From JBPCNH01 sp051001455 (GTDB lineage Bacteria; Actinomycetota; CADDZG01; WHSQ01): a stretch of 64,000 bases of DNA. The stretch lies in assembly GCA_051001455.1 (NCBI GenBank), contig JBPCNH010000009.1, positions 1-64,000 on the forward strand, written 5' to 3'. Made by a program: the position numbers and the translations under genes. Below are positions 1 to 9,064 of the stretch, piece after piece. Position 1 is the first letter of the stretch, and each line of letters opens with the position of its first letter. The notes beneath the pieces are model-generated. The model made no database searches and was not told where the DNA came from. It saw only the letters and a list, made by a program, of their open reading frames with translations.

Positions 1-65
1 GGCGTGTATATAGAGGGATACGCGCCATACTCGGTTCTCAGCACACTCATGGAGGTCTTCCCTAG

Positions 66-1193
66 ATGTCTAGGCCGTTCGAGCTACGTCGTCTGCTGGC
101 GGTCGCGACCGGGGCAGCTGTATCTCTCATGGTCGCTTGTAGTCCTCCCGAGGAGGTCGTCGAAAGGGCACAGGATCCTCCTCCTCAAGCGTCACCAACC
201 GTCGCGGGAGACCTTGTCGCAGAACGTCTCCCCTTCGAGCTCGATTTCGGGGTCGACATGGCGTGGGAGCGTGGCACCGACCGGATCTTCGTCACCGAGA
301 AGAACACGGGAGCGATCCGGGTAGTTGTCGACGGAGAGCTGCTCGATCGACCTTGCGCCCGTCTCGATGTCGAGACCGATCTATTGCAAGGGCTCACCGG
401 GATCGTCCTCCATCCTCAGTTCGCCGAGAACGGTTGGCTGTACGTCTACAACACGAACAGGCAACCGCATGAGAATCGGGTGACTCGCTTCACCGTTCGA
501 GGGAACCGATGTATCGATCCCGAGCCCATCATCACCGGCATCGAGCCCTCACGGGTGCACAACGGGGGACAGCTGGCGTTCGTGGACGGGAAGCTCTTCG
601 TGACCGTAGGAGAGGCTAACGTGGCTGCCTACGCACAGGATCTTGATTCACTGCTGGGGAAGATCCTCCGGTACAACGACGATGGCACGATCCCGGACGG
701 TAACCCGTTCTCCGAGCCCGGCGCGCCGAGTCCCGTGTGGAGCTACGGACACCGCAATCCGTTCGGGCTCGCTCACCGGCCCGGCACCGACCAGTTGTTC
801 GCTACCGAGAACGGTCCCAACTGCGACGACGAGTTGAACCTCATCGAGCCGGGGGTGAACTACGGCTGGGGCAAGGGGCATGAATGTGGAGAAGACGGCG
901 TTGGGGAGGATCCCGTCGGTCCCCTCATCCGCTGGGACAAGGTGATCGTGCCCACCGACTTGTGGTGGTACGAGGGTCGGATCGAGAGTCTCCAGGACAC
1001 GCTTCTGATGGCGGAGTATGTCGGCGGAACCGTCCACAGTTTCACGCTGAGCGATGACGGCCGCACGGTCATCTCCGATGACATTGTCTATTCGGGCGAC
1101 GAGAAGCTGGTGGGTGTTTCAGAGGGGCCGGGAGGATGGGTCTACTTCGTCACGCAGACTTCGATGTACCGCATGACCCACGGAACTTCTTAG
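66..1193 (+). CDS. PQQ-dependent sugar dehydrogenase-type lipoprotein (GSDH/sorbosone dehydrogenase family)
   Basis: Predicted exported beta-propeller oxidoreductase of the soluble glucose/sorbosone dehydrogenase (Hhip-like) family, which oxidises sugars with PQQ. The 375-aa product begins with a lipoprotein signal ending MVAC (Cys25), followed by a Pro-rich linker. The propeller carries the family hallmarks HNGGQ near residue 160, SYGHRNPFG near 223 and ATENGPNCDDE near 240, with a C-terminal propeller strand. GGAGG lies 10 nt before the ATG. It is convergent with the multicopper oxidase, with only about 44 nt between them, so the two secreted redox enzymes are neighbours but not co-transcribed. 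The substrate cannot be read from sequence; some family members do not bind PQQ. Confidence 0.85.
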   Translation: MSRPFELRRLLAVATGAAVSLMVACSPPEEVVERAQDPPPQASPTVAGDLVAERLPFELDFGVDMAWERGTDRIFVTEKNTGAIRVVVDGELLDRPCARLDVETDLLQGLTGIVLHPQFAENGWLYVYNTNRQPHENRVTRFTVRGNRCIDPEPIITGIEPSRVHNGGQLAFVDGKLFVTVGEANVAAYAQDLDSLLGKILRYNDDGTIPDGNPFSEPGAPSPVWSYGHRNPFGLAHRPGTDQLFATENGPNCDDELNLIEPGVNYGWGKGHECGEDGVGEDPVGPLIRWDKVIVPTDLWWYEGRIESLQDTLLMAEYVGGTVHSFTLSDDGRTVISDDIVYSGDEKLVGVSEGPGGWVYFVTQTSMYRMTHGTS

Positions 1194-1237
1194 TTCTCGA
1201 CGACGTGGTCTAGTTCTTTCAGCTGATCCGCTGCGGA

Positions 1238-2758
1238 TCAACTGGGCAGGTCGCACTTTGCGGGGAGGGACGCCGCGCTGCCGCTCCGACCGACGTACCC
1301 GCCTTCGAAGGAAGATTCTTGCTTCGTGCCACCTTCGGGTGGTTCCACGAGCATCTGTCCCATCATCGAGTGATCTTCATGGGCGAGGTTGTGACAGTGG
1401 AACATGTAGCGTCCGGTGAAGCTGTCGAAGCGCATGATGATGCTGGTCGATGTTGCCGAGGCGTCCACCCTTACCGTGTCCTTCCAGCCGAGCTCACCTG
1501 GAGTGAGTGCGAGGTTGCTGCGCTCGAGGATCTGGAATCTCGCTAGGTGAACGTGCATCGGATGAGCCATCGAGGAACGGTTGATGAACTTCCACACCTC
1601 GGTGTCCCCTACGCGAGGTTTGATGTCGATCCGGTTGGCGTTGAAGGGCTTGCCGTTGATGACCCACTTGTTGGTATCGAAGTCTTTGCTGAGGACGAAT
1701 TCTCGGTGCACGGTGTCCGGTCCGGGAAGCAGTCGTTCCATCGGGCGCAATACCGGCGGCAGAGAGCTGTCGTCTGTTTCCACATGGGCGACCTCGAAGC
1801 GCATGATCGGCCGGGTTTTCGTGGCATCGTCGGGATCGCGATCCAGCAGCACGACCTTAGTCCCGACGGGGTACTTGGTGAAATCAACCACTACCTCGGC
1901 GCGCTCGGCGGGCCATAACGGGATGTCCAGCGCCGGGAAGGGAGCCGGGAGCAATCCCTGGTCGGATGCGATCTGGAACAGCGGCTCGCCGGTGTCGAGG
2001 GCAAGCCGGTAGCCACGGCTGTGTGACGCATTCAGGATCCTGAAGCGGTATTTCCTGTTCGCTACCTCGAGGTACGGAGTGGGACGGCCGTTCACCAGAT
2101 AAACGTCACCCGGGAGAGCGTCTGTCTTATCCCTGAAGCGGAATGATCCGTCTTTCTTGAAACGGCGGTCCTGGAGTATCAGCGGGATGTCGTACTTGCC
2201 CTTGGGTAGGTTGAGCTCGTCCTCGGCTTCATCCTCGATGATGTAAAGGCCCGAGAGACCCATGTAGTTGTTGCGCGATGTTTCCTTGCAGAGGTGGTCG
2301 TGGTACCAGAGTGTCGCTGCCTCTTGCGTGTTCGGGTACACGTAGTCATATGCTTCGCCCGGCGCGATCGGGAGGCTGGGGTGGCCGTCGCTCCTCCAAG
2401 GAACCTCTCCTCCGTGCAGGTGCGTCGTCGTCGGTACGTGGAGGGCGTTCTTACGCCGGATGATGATCTCGCGGCCGCGCTGCGCTTTAATGGTCGGGCC
2501 GGGGAAACGTCCATCGAATCCCCAGATAGTGGTGCGCTTGCCCGGCAAGATCTGACGGCGGGCCTTGCACATGACCACCTCGTAATAGTCGCGATTCCCG
2601 TCTCTTCGGGTCGGTTTCATGACCGCTGGGATCTTCAGGCGCGCCGTGAACGGTCGCGGTGCGAGATCGTTGGCGAAGGCGCGCATCTTCGCACTCGGCA
2701 GGGCGAGCGAGGCACCTGCAACGGCACCCATCTTGATGAAGTCTCTGCGGGACGGCAT
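1238..2758 (-). CDS. Tat-exported multicopper oxidase (CotA/bilirubin oxidase-like)
   Basis: Three-cupredoxin multicopper oxidase that oxidises phenolic, metal or bilirubin-type substrates and reduces O2 to water outside the membrane. The N terminus SRRDFIKMGAVAGASLALP is a twin-arginine signal (an RR-DFIK variant). All four copper-binding segments are present: THLHGG (about residue 115), LWYHDH (about 155), HPMHVH (about 400) and HCHNLAHEDHSMM (454-466), the last with a candidate axial Met for the type 1 copper. The length of 506 aa fits the CotA-like group. The start is the ATG directly before the Tat motif. The gene is monocistronic on the minus strand. Two other likely copper proteins (cupredoxin at 14.3 kb, CopC domain at 24 kb) lie in the window. 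Confidence 0.92.
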   Translation of the reverse strand: MPSRRDFIKMGAVAGASLALPSAKMRAFANDLAPRPFTARLKIPAVMKPTRRDGNRDYYEVVMCKARRQILPGKRTTIWGFDGRFPGPTIKAQRGREIIIRRKNALHVPTTTHLHGGEVPWRSDGHPSLPIAPGEAYDYVYPNTQEAATLWYHDHLCKETSRNNYMGLSGLYIIEDEAEDELNLPKGKYDIPLILQDRRFKKDGSFRFRDKTDALPGDVYLVNGRPTPYLEVANRKYRFRILNASHSRGYRLALDTGEPLFQIASDQGLLPAPFPALDIPLWPAERAEVVVDFTKYPVGTKVVLLDRDPDDATKTRPIMRFEVAHVETDDSSLPPVLRPMERLLPGPDTVHREFVLSKDFDTNKWVINGKPFNANRIDIKPRVGDTEVWKFINRSSMAHPMHVHLARFQILERSNLALTPGELGWKDTVRVDASATSTSIIMRFDSFTGRYMFHCHNLAHEDHSMMGQMLVEPPEGGTKQESSFEGGYVGRSGSAASLPAKCDLPS

Positions 2759-2880
2759 GACTTTAGGGTTCGCCGCGCTCCGTGGCGGTCCTGCGCCTGC
2801 CGGCCCCCTAGAGCGGCCCTTTGTTCGTTCCGGTTATCCGCCCGATTTGCTCCTGATGCTCGGATCCTGGCGCGCTGGGA

Positions 2881-2976
2881 TCAAGATCCGATGACCTTGA
2901 TCACCAATCGTTTGTCACGTCCACCATCGAACTCGCAGTAGAAGATCGCCTGCCAGGGACCCAGCGGTGTCCTGTT
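2881..2976 (-). pseudogene. C-terminal remnant of yjbQ (secondary thiamine-phosphate synthase family)
   Basis: Reading the minus strand, about 31 codons encode NRTPLGPWQAIFYCEFDGG followed by RDKRLVIKVIGS and a TGA. This matches the C-terminal signature of the YjbQ/UPF0047 family (PLGxWQxIxxxEFDGxR). A TAG lies immediately upstream in frame, and the remaining roughly 100 N-terminal residues expected for the family are absent. I read this as the surviving 3' end of a deleted gene. It sits in the 343-nt interval between the multicopper oxidase and the RsbW-like gene. In the rest of that interval I see only the latter gene's ribosome site (AGGGG near 3091) and nothing else I can name. Confidence 0.7.
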
Positions 2977-3101
2977 CTAGATATCTTCCCTATACAGGGC
3001 AGGGGAAACGGTCCGGCATACTTTGGAGGATGACCACCCGGGGGGCCTGATCCACGATACGGACCTCAGACGCAATGCGAGCTGATCAATAGGGGTAAGT
3101 C

Positions 3102-3530
3102 ATGGTGACTAACGAGAGCAGTTGGGGGGGAGACCGGTCGGGGAACGCCGACCGCATCCTCGATCTGCGTCTCCCGTGTCACCCGAGGGCCCCTTCGATG
3201 GCCCGCCGCGCGCTGCGAGAAGAGAAGCGTCTACAGGGACCTCGCATGGACCTCCTCGAGCTTCTCGTGACCGAGGTCATCACGAACGCGGTGCTCCATT
3301 CGGGAGGAGATGCCGAGTCGAGCGTCCACATGCTTCTCTTCCTACAGGGAGGAACGGCCCGCGCGGTCGTCGAGGACAAGGGTCCCGGCTTCAAGCCTCA
3401 GGTTCCGGAGAAGGATGTCTGGTCTACCAGCCGGCGGGGGCTCATGTTCCTCGATGAGCTCGCGGACAAGTGGGGAACGAGCCACGATGGAGCGCACTCG
3501 GTTTGGTTCGAGATCGACCTCGACGTATGA
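3102..3530 (+). CDS. RsbW-like serine kinase/anti-sigma-type ATP-binding protein
   Basis: GHKL-fold (HATPase_c) protein of 142 aa, the size of stand-alone anti-sigma/switch kinases such as RsbW and SpoIIAB. It has an N box (LLVTEVITNAVLHSG), a G1 box (VEDKGPGFKP) and a G2-like box (SRRGLMFLDELADKWG). Such proteins bind a sigma factor or phosphorylate an anti-sigma antagonist. No partner is adjacent: no STAS protein is present in the window. A SigH-like factor lies at 10 kb and a PP2C phosphatase at 62.4 kb. The ATG at 3102 is preceded by AGGGG. Many actinobacterial genomes hold numerous orphan members, so the target is unknown. Confidence 0.82.
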   Translation: MVTNESSWGGDRSGNADRILDLRLPCHPRAPSMARRALREEKRLQGPRMDLLELLVTEVITNAVLHSGGDAESSVHMLLFLQGGTARAVVEDKGPGFKPQVPEKDVWSTSRRGLMFLDELADKWGTSHDGAHSVWFEIDLDV

Positions 3531-3547
3531 GATCGGCTGCCGCAGCC

Positions 3548-3886
3548 TTATCCCTCTAGCTCCGGCTCGCCTTCTTCAGGATCTAGGTCGTTGTAAAGGG
3601 TCCTCCACATCGGGATTCCCGACTTGTAAGCCGCCCGGCCTATGACGTGGGCGGCCACGGGGGCCGTTGCGAACTGGAAGCTGATCGCCAGCAGCATCTT
3701 TACTGTCACGGCCGTCTCCGGCAGGAGGAAAGCAGTGCCCGCGAAGATGCATCCCGATCCCAGGCTGGCTGCTTTTGCGCCTGCGTGGAGGCGCGAGAAG
3801 AGATCGGGCAGACGAACCGCCCCTACGCCCGCCAGCAGCATGAGACCCGAGCCGACCAGGATCAACGCTTGCCCGATTACGTTCAT
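3548..3886 (-). CDS. mrpG: Multisubunit Na+/H+ antiporter subunit G
   Basis: Last gene of the mrp operon. The 112-aa membrane protein has about three transmembrane helices and the MnhG/PhaG pattern (GVGAVRLPDLFSRLHAGAKAASLGSG), followed by a short acidic C-terminal tail. MrpG is a small integral subunit needed for assembly and activity of the Mrp complex, which exchanges cytoplasmic Na+ (or K+) for protons. It overlaps mrpF by 4 nt and is convergent with the RsbW-like gene 17 nt away. Confidence 0.92.
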   Translation of the reverse strand: MNVIGQALILVGSGLMLLAGVGAVRLPDLFSRLHAGAKAASLGSGCIFAGTAFLLPETAVTVKMLLAISFQFATAPVAAHVIGRAAYKSGIPMWRTLYNDLDPEEGEPELEG

Positions 3887-4140
3887 CCTCTGTCTTTCTT
3901 CACGAGTCGAGCCAGAGAGATCGTCGCGAGGAATCCCAGGAGCGAGGCGACCAGGACGACATCGAGGAACGATTCTGTCCCGGTCCTAACCGCGATCAAT
4001 GCGATCGAAGTGACTACCGAGAAGAGGCACACGTCCGTTGCCATGGCCCGATCGGCGATGCTCGGGCCGATCACCACACGGATCAAGGCGAGCAGGAATG
4101 TGGTGGCGAGCGCTGCGAGCGCGACGTCGACGGCGATCAT
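3883..4140 (-). CDS. mrpF: Multisubunit Na+/H+ antiporter subunit F
   Basis: An 85-aa membrane subunit beginning MIAVDVALAALATTFLLALI, with the family motif RVVIGPSIADRAMATDV and three hydrophobic helices. The open frame extends 81 codons further upstream, but that part is antisense-like, charged and overlaps mrpE. The ATG at 4140 gives the normal family length and a 4-nt overlap with mrpE, so I chose it. It acts in the cytoplasmic membrane as part of the Mrp antiporter. Confidence 0.9.
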   Translation of the reverse strand: MIAVDVALAALATTFLLALIRVVIGPSIADRAMATDVCLFSVVTSIALIAVRTGTESFLDVVLVASLLGFLATISLARLVKKDRG

Positions 4141-4472
4141 GTCGTGGCCTTCATGATGAGGTCTTCGAGCTTCTGTATGCGCTGCCGGAAATGTTCCGGA
4201 GTCCGCACGTGCAAACCATGGACATAGATGGTCTCGCGATCTCGAGCAAGGTCGAGGAACAGCGTTCCCGGTGTAAGCGAGATGAGGATCGCGAGCAGTG
4301 TCACCTGCGCGTTGGAGGTGCATCTCAGGGGGATGCCGATGATTCCGGGTCTCATGTAGTGGGTGGGAGTCACTACTTCCCACGCGACTAAGGCGTTGGC
4401 GACCACGATGCCGTAGAGCGTGTACAGGATCAGATAGACGAACCAGACCACTCGGCGTATCAACGCGATCAT
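4137..4472 (-). CDS. mrpE: Multisubunit Na+/H+ antiporter subunit E (short form)
   Basis: A 111-aa MnhE/PhaE-type subunit. The N-terminal hydrophobic segment (VVWFVYLILYTLYGIVVANALVAWEVV) is followed by MRPGIIGIPLRCTSNAQVTLLAILISLTPGTL, matching the family core, and then the conserved soluble part (DLARDRETIYVHGL). It lacks the extra N-terminal helix found in longer (about 160-aa) MrpE proteins, as is common in short forms. It is tightly coupled to mrpD and mrpF by 4-nt overlaps. Confidence 0.88.
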   Translation of the reverse strand: MIALIRRVVWFVYLILYTLYGIVVANALVAWEVVTPTHYMRPGIIGIPLRCTSNAQVTLLAILISLTPGTLFLDLARDRETIYVHGLHVRTPEHFRQRIQKLEDLIMKATT

Positions 4473-5944
4473 GGCTGCATCACCGCCTTGACGTAAGCAC
4501 TGGGATCGAGGAGGTGGCCGGCAGCGTCATTGCTGAGTGCGTAGAGCCCCTCGGGCCACAGGCCGATCCCCACCGAGATCATTGCCAGGAATGCCGCCGG
4601 GGCGACCAGGGCAACCCGGCGGGCTCTAGTCACCTCCGGCCTGTGGGATGAGTCGGAAGCAGATGATTCGGCCCAGAAGACCTCATTCCATATCTTGATC
4701 ATCGATAGCAGCGTCAGGATGCTTACGACGAGCGCCGTAGCCGCGATCCAGTACTGATGGTCGACGAACATAGCTCTCAGAAGGGTGAGCTTTGCCCAGA
4801 AGCCCGACAGAGGGGGAAGTCCCGCTAGGGAGAGGGCGGCGATGCCGAAGGAGGCGGCGAGGATCGGTCTGCGCAGGCCCACCCCGCTGAGACGTCTGAG
4901 ATCACCGGATCCCTCGAGCTTCTCGACAGCTCCCGCCGAGAGGAGGAGGGACGCTTTCACGGTGATGTGGTGCAGGACGTAGAAGATGCCGGCGGCGACG
5001 CCGAGCGGCCCGAGGAGCGCGAGTCCGGCGACCATGTAGCCGACCTGACTGACCATGTGGAAGGACAGGATCGAACGCATCTGTTCCCGACCTACTGCAC
5101 CGAGCACGCCCGCAACCATGGTGACTCCGGCAACCACCAGCAACACCGCGCCGTAACGGTTCTCCGGAAACAGCAAGCTGTAGACACGGAAGAGCGCGTA
5201 GATCCCCGTCTTGGTCAACAACCCCGAGAACAGCGCCGTCACTGCAGGAGAGGCGACCGGATAAGCGGTCGGCAACCATCCATGGAACGGCGCTAATGAA
5301 GACTTGATAGAGAACGCCACGAGGAGTATGGCTCCGCCGAGCGCGACAGTCGAGGAATCCGCGCCCGCGCCGGCGAGCGCTGCTAGGTTCACCGTTCCTG
5401 CCGCTCCGTAAACGGTGGCTACCCCTGCGACGAGTAACGTCGAGCCCATCAGGTTCGTGGTGACATAGACGGTTCCGGCCCGGATCTGGGCTCGCGCGCC
5501 TTCGCTCACCAGCAACACGTAAGACGCGATCAACATGACTTCGAAGAAGACGAAGAGGTTGAATAGATCGCCGGTCAAAAATGCTCCCGAGACGCCCGCC
5601 ATAAGGATCAACACGAGCGGATGGAAGAAGGGCCGACGGTCGTCGCCACTCGCTACCGCGAAGAACGTTGAAACCAGGACCATCAGAGTCGCTATCAGCA
5701 GCATCAACCCGGAGAAGACATCGGCTACGAATGGGATGGCGATCCCTGGCGGCCAAGCTCCGACCTGCATCGCGATGACTGGACCTTCGAAAGTGATAGC
5801 CGTTATCGCGATTGCCGTACCTAGCGACGACAGGATCACGATGAACGAGATCGCCGTCTGCACGTGGCGATGCCTCGCGAAGATGCTCTGGATGGCTGCA
5901 CCCAACAGAGGCAGCGCGATGGGAAGAACGAGCAGGAGCTTCAT
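4469..5944 (-). CDS. mrpD: Multisubunit Na+/H+ antiporter subunit D
   Basis: A 491-aa polytopic membrane protein homologous to complex I antiporter-like subunits (NuoM/NuoN). It contains the proton-translocation helix with GLLTKTGIYALFRV and the preceding SIKSSLAPFHGWLP, whose Lys and His are typical of this family. About 14 hydrophobic helices are visible. MrpD is thought to carry one of the ion-translocation pathways of the Mrp antiporter. The reading frame is coupled to mrpC and mrpE by 4-nt overlaps. Confidence 0.94.
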   Translation of the reverse strand: MKLLLVLPIALPLLGAAIQSIFARHRHVQTAISFIVILSSLGTAIAITAITFEGPVIAMQVGAWPPGIAIPFVADVFSGLMLLIATLMVLVSTFFAVASGDDRRPFFHPLVLILMAGVSGAFLTGDLFNLFVFFEVMLIASYVLLVSEGARAQIRAGTVYVTTNLMGSTLLVAGVATVYGAAGTVNLAALAGAGADSSTVALGGAILLVAFSIKSSLAPFHGWLPTAYPVASPAVTALFSGLLTKTGIYALFRVYSLLFPENRYGAVLLVVAGVTMVAGVLGAVGREQMRSILSFHMVSQVGYMVAGLALLGPLGVAAGIFYVLHHITVKASLLLSAGAVEKLEGSGDLRRLSGVGLRRPILAASFGIAALSLAGLPPLSGFWAKLTLLRAMFVDHQYWIAATALVVSILTLLSMIKIWNEVFWAESSASDSSHRPEVTRARRVALVAPAAFLAMISVGIGLWPEGLYALSNDAAGHLLDPSAYVKAVMQP

Positions 5945-6255
5945 TCTGGACCCTCGGTATCGTCATCGCCGGTCACATCGCGGCTGAGATATGCGAGCCC
6001 TAAGAGGAAGGCGGTGATACCGAAACTGATGACGATGGCGGTGAGTGCGAAAGCTTGCGGTAGCGGATCGGCGGCAGGGGTCTCTTGTCCCGCGATGGGT
6101 ACGCCGCGGCGAGAGGCGCCCCCCGATAGCACCAGCAGCAGGTTCACCGCATGCCCCAGCATCACGAAACCCAACGCGATCCGGACGATCCCGCGTTGGA
6201 GTACCAGGTACGCACCCGAAGCAGCTAGTAATGCAACTGCGATACTGCCGCTCAT
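5941..6255 (-). CDS. mrpC: Multisubunit Na+/H+ antiporter subunit C (NuoK-like)
   Basis: A 104-aa subunit with three helices, related to NuoK of complex I: RIALGFVMLGHAVNLLLVLSG followed by the typical loop with DPLPQAFALTAIVISFGITAF. The length is normal for MrpC. It overlaps mrpB and mrpD by 4 nt each, showing translational coupling within the operon. Confidence 0.93.
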   Translation of the reverse strand: MSGSIAVALLAASGAYLVLQRGIVRIALGFVMLGHAVNLLLVLSGGASRRGVPIAGQETPAADPLPQAFALTAIVISFGITAFLLGLAYLSRDVTGDDDTEGPE

Positions 6256-6671
6256 TCCTCTTCACCTCCGAGGTAGCTGACGATGGCCGCCGCCATCGCC
6301 AGGACGACCAGGAAGACGCCCACGTCGAAGATCAGTGATGCGGCTATTTTCAGTTCGCCCAGCAGCGGTGTCTGCCACTTCCAGATCGCTCCTTGCAGGA
6401 AGGAGTCGCCGAACACCAGACCGCCGAGTCCGAACAGCAGAGCGATACCGAGCCCGAACCCGAGGAGGACTTCGAAGCGCACCGGAAGGATCCTCCGGGC
6501 CGCGCCAGGGCCTCGAGCCATGTACTGCAGGATCACCGCAGCGGAGGCCGCCAGGCCGGCGATGAACCCTCCGCCCGGAGCGTCATGGCCGCGGAGTAAC
6601 AGGTACACCGAGAAGAGGCCGATCACCGGAGTGAGGAACGTAGCCAGCGAGCGCAGAACGACCGAGGTCAA
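6252..6671 (-). CDS. mrpB: Multisubunit Na+/H+ antiporter subunit B
   Basis: A 139-aa integral membrane subunit with four helices and the MnhB signature (LLRGHDAPGGGFIAGLAASAA). Downstream, DVGVFLVVLAMA matches the second conserved block. It overlaps mrpA by 4 nt. In the Mrp complex, MrpB lies next to the C-terminal MrpB-like part of MrpA. Confidence 0.92.
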   Translation of the reverse strand: MTSVVLRSLATFLTPVIGLFSVYLLLRGHDAPGGGFIAGLAASAAVILQYMARGPGAARRILPVRFEVLLGFGLGIALLFGLGGLVFGDSFLQGAIWKWQTPLLGELKIAASLIFDVGVFLVVLAMAAAIVSYLGGEEE

Positions 6672-8983
6672 GAGTCCTCACGCTCCCGGTTTGCGTCCCT
6701 TCGCGTCGATCCTGTCTTCACCAGCACGGATACTCCGATGGCCGCTACGGCCAAGACCGTGATCTCTCCGAGTGTGTCGAGCGCACGGAAGTCCACGAGG
6801 ATCGTGTTCACGACATTTTTCCCGCCAGCTTCCTCCGGACCCTTACTCAAGTAGTAGGTCCCTGCCTCAGAGAGGTCCCGCCGGCCGGTCAGGATGTGCG
6901 TGGCGAGACCGGCGAACGTACCGACTACTAACGCAACACCCGCCGCCACTCCTTGCCGGGTATACGAGACCCGGTCAAAGACCCGTGGGAGCCTCCTGAA
7001 TACGAGCACGATCAGAGCCACCGTCAAGGTCTCCACGAGTAGCTGAGTCAACGCCAGATCCGGCGCGCCGAGGAGCACGTAGAAGACGGCCATCAGGAAC
7101 CCCGCGAGGCCGAGCAGTGCGGTGGCGGCAAGCCTGTTCGAAGCCCGTCCGAGACCTATGCAGGCGATCCCCAACAAGGCGACGATGAACCAGTCGAGGG
7201 GCGCAGAGGGGAGCGCGGGGGAGCGGAGCACGGACCCGGCCGCGATGGCGGCGCCGGAGGTAGCAACGACGACGCCACAGAGGACGATCCCGAGATGGCG
7301 GGCCGGTGTCGTCGATAGGAAGGGATCGCCCGCGGTGCGACCCAGCGTCAGTACGGCGTCATAGCACCGGTCGAACACATTGGCCCCGGAGAAGGGCAGC
7401 GTGAGCTTTCTTAGGAACCGATCGACGCGCTGTCTCACGAGGAACAATCCGAATCCAGTTGCGATCATCAGCGCCGACAGCAAGAGTGTAGGGGTCACGC
7501 CGTGCCACAGAGCTGCATGGAACTCCTCGCCCGGACCGAGGGCGTCGCGCGCCACTGCGTTGATGAAGGGATCGAACACACCCACGACGAGCCCGGCGAT
7601 CAATCCCGTGGCTGCGGTAACTGCGACGGGAGCGAGGAAGAGGCCCGCTGGCTCGTAGAGATTCTGGTGCAACGGTCCGGAGAACGTCCGGTAGAGGATC
7701 CGAGCTCCGTAAGCGAAGGTCATGATCGTTGCTGCGACCGCAAGCAGGACGGCTGTGATGTCGACCCATGTCTCTGTGGGAGATGACAGGAACGCGTTGA
7801 ATGCTTCCTCCTTGCTGATGAAACCCAGGAATGGGGGGAGACCCACCATAGAGAGCCCGGCCAGACCGGTGACCGTCGCGGTTAGCGGCATGGCCTTTCG
7901 CAAACCCGATAGCTCTCTGATGTCGCGGCTTCCGGCTTCGCTCTCGATGATCCCTACGACCATGAACAGCGTCGCCTTATAGAGCGCGTGAGCGACGATC
8001 AGCATGCCCGCCGCGGCTAGGGCGGCATAGGAACCGACACCGACCAGGGCGGTGAGGAGCCCCAGTTGGCTAACGGTCGAGTACGCCAGTAGAGCCTTCA
8101 GATCGTGCTGTTTCAGGGCCAAGCCTGCACCGACAACTGCGGTCACCAGCCCCGTTAGAACGATGATGGCGGTCCAAGGTGCCTGGCCAGCGAACAGGGG
8201 AGAGGTGCGCGCCAATAGATAGATCCCGGCTTTGACCATCGTTGCAGCGTGCAGGTACGTACTTACGGGAGTCGAAGCGACCATCGCGCCGGGCAACCAG
8301 AAGTGGAAAGGGAACTGCGCGGACTTCGTGAACGCGCCGATCAGCAGGAGCGAGAAGGCGACCGGTGCGATACCGGCGCTCCGGATCGTTTCGGGCTGCG
8401 ACAGGATCTCCTGCAGGCTGTAGGTCTCGGCGATGCCGCCCAGCAGCAACAATCCCGCGAGGAGCGAGAGTCCTCCGATCCCAGTTACGAGGAAAGCTCG
8501 TGTAGCGGCTTTCCGCCCCCCGCCTTTCCCGCCGATGAGAAGGAACGAGGTGATGCTAGTTAGCTCCCAGAAAACGAACAGGAGGATCGCGTTGTCGGCA
8601 AGAACGAGACCGAGCATCGAGGTGGCGAAGAATGTCAGCAAGGTGTAGGTGCGCCGCGGGTTGCCGTCGGTGCTGAAGTACCTGGCCGAATACGCCATGA
8701 CGAAGGCGCCGACAACGAGGATCAGCAAGGAGAACAACAGTCCCAAACCGTCGAGATTGAGCGCCAGGGAGATCTCCAGGGAAGGGAACCACGCAATCTC
8801 TGCGGTCTGCGGGCCCTTTTGGATCACATTGCCGCTCTGGCCCAGGAGAACGCCCGCCGCGGCGAGGAACCCTGCGCCGAGCACGTAGCCGGCATCCCGT
8901 CCGAGACGCTTCGAGAGAACGGGAGCCACCGCTCCCAGGCACACCATCCCCAGCAGGACGAAGAAGGGGGCGTGGGGGGTCAC
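6668..8983 (-). CDS. mrpA: Multisubunit Na+/H+ antiporter subunit A
   Basis: First gene of the operon and the largest subunit at 771 aa. The N-terminal two thirds form a NuoL-like antiporter module (FTKSAQFPFHFWLPGAMVAS, with conserved Lys and His). The C-terminal part contains the MrpA-specific helices and an MrpB-like domain ending VDFRALDTLGEITVLAVAA. This marks a true Mrp antiporter rather than a complex I subunit. The start is a GTG at 8983; an in-frame TGA lies two codons upstream, so it cannot be longer. The whole ABCDEFG set is intact. It is divergent from the secreted protein at 9065, and 81 nt of shared upstream DNA must hold both promoters. Likely roles are sodium export and alkaline pH homeostasis. 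Confidence 0.94.
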   Translation of the reverse strand: MTPHAPFFVLLGMVCLGAVAPVLSKRLGRDAGYVLGAGFLAAAGVLLGQSGNVIQKGPQTAEIAWFPSLEISLALNLDGLGLLFSLLILVVGAFVMAYSARYFSTDGNPRRTYTLLTFFATSMLGLVLADNAILLFVFWELTSITSFLLIGGKGGGRKAATRAFLVTGIGGLSLLAGLLLLGGIAETYSLQEILSQPETIRSAGIAPVAFSLLLIGAFTKSAQFPFHFWLPGAMVASTPVSTYLHAATMVKAGIYLLARTSPLFAGQAPWTAIIVLTGLVTAVVGAGLALKQHDLKALLAYSTVSQLGLLTALVGVGSYAALAAAGMLIVAHALYKATLFMVVGIIESEAGSRDIRELSGLRKAMPLTATVTGLAGLSMVGLPPFLGFISKEEAFNAFLSSPTETWVDITAVLLAVAATIMTFAYGARILYRTFSGPLHQNLYEPAGLFLAPVAVTAATGLIAGLVVGVFDPFINAVARDALGPGEEFHAALWHGVTPTLLLSALMIATGFGLFLVRQRVDRFLRKLTLPFSGANVFDRCYDAVLTLGRTAGDPFLSTTPARHLGIVLCGVVVATSGAAIAAGSVLRSPALPSAPLDWFIVALLGIACIGLGRASNRLAATALLGLAGFLMAVFYVLLGAPDLALTQLLVETLTVALIVLVFRRLPRVFDRVSYTRQGVAAGVALVVGTFAGLATHILTGRRDLSEAGTYYLSKGPEEAGGKNVVNTILVDFRALDTLGEITVLAVAAIGVSVLVKTGSTRRDANREREDS

Positions 8984-9064
8984 CCCTCACTCTTAACACC
9001 CACAGGGCAGGAGGTGCTCCACCGGCGGCGAACACAGGAGGCAACCCCATCTAGGAGGAAATGC

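Noticed and set aside
1224..1240. TGATCC/GGATCA hairpin between the sugar dehydrogenase and oxidase genes as a terminator
   Set aside because: The stem is only 6 bp, overlaps the oxidase stop codon and has no T-tract on either strand.
4902..5966. 354-codon minus-strand frame inside mrpD
   Set aside because: Out-of-frame shadow of mrpD rich in Arg, Gly and Ser; mrpD itself has full family motifs.
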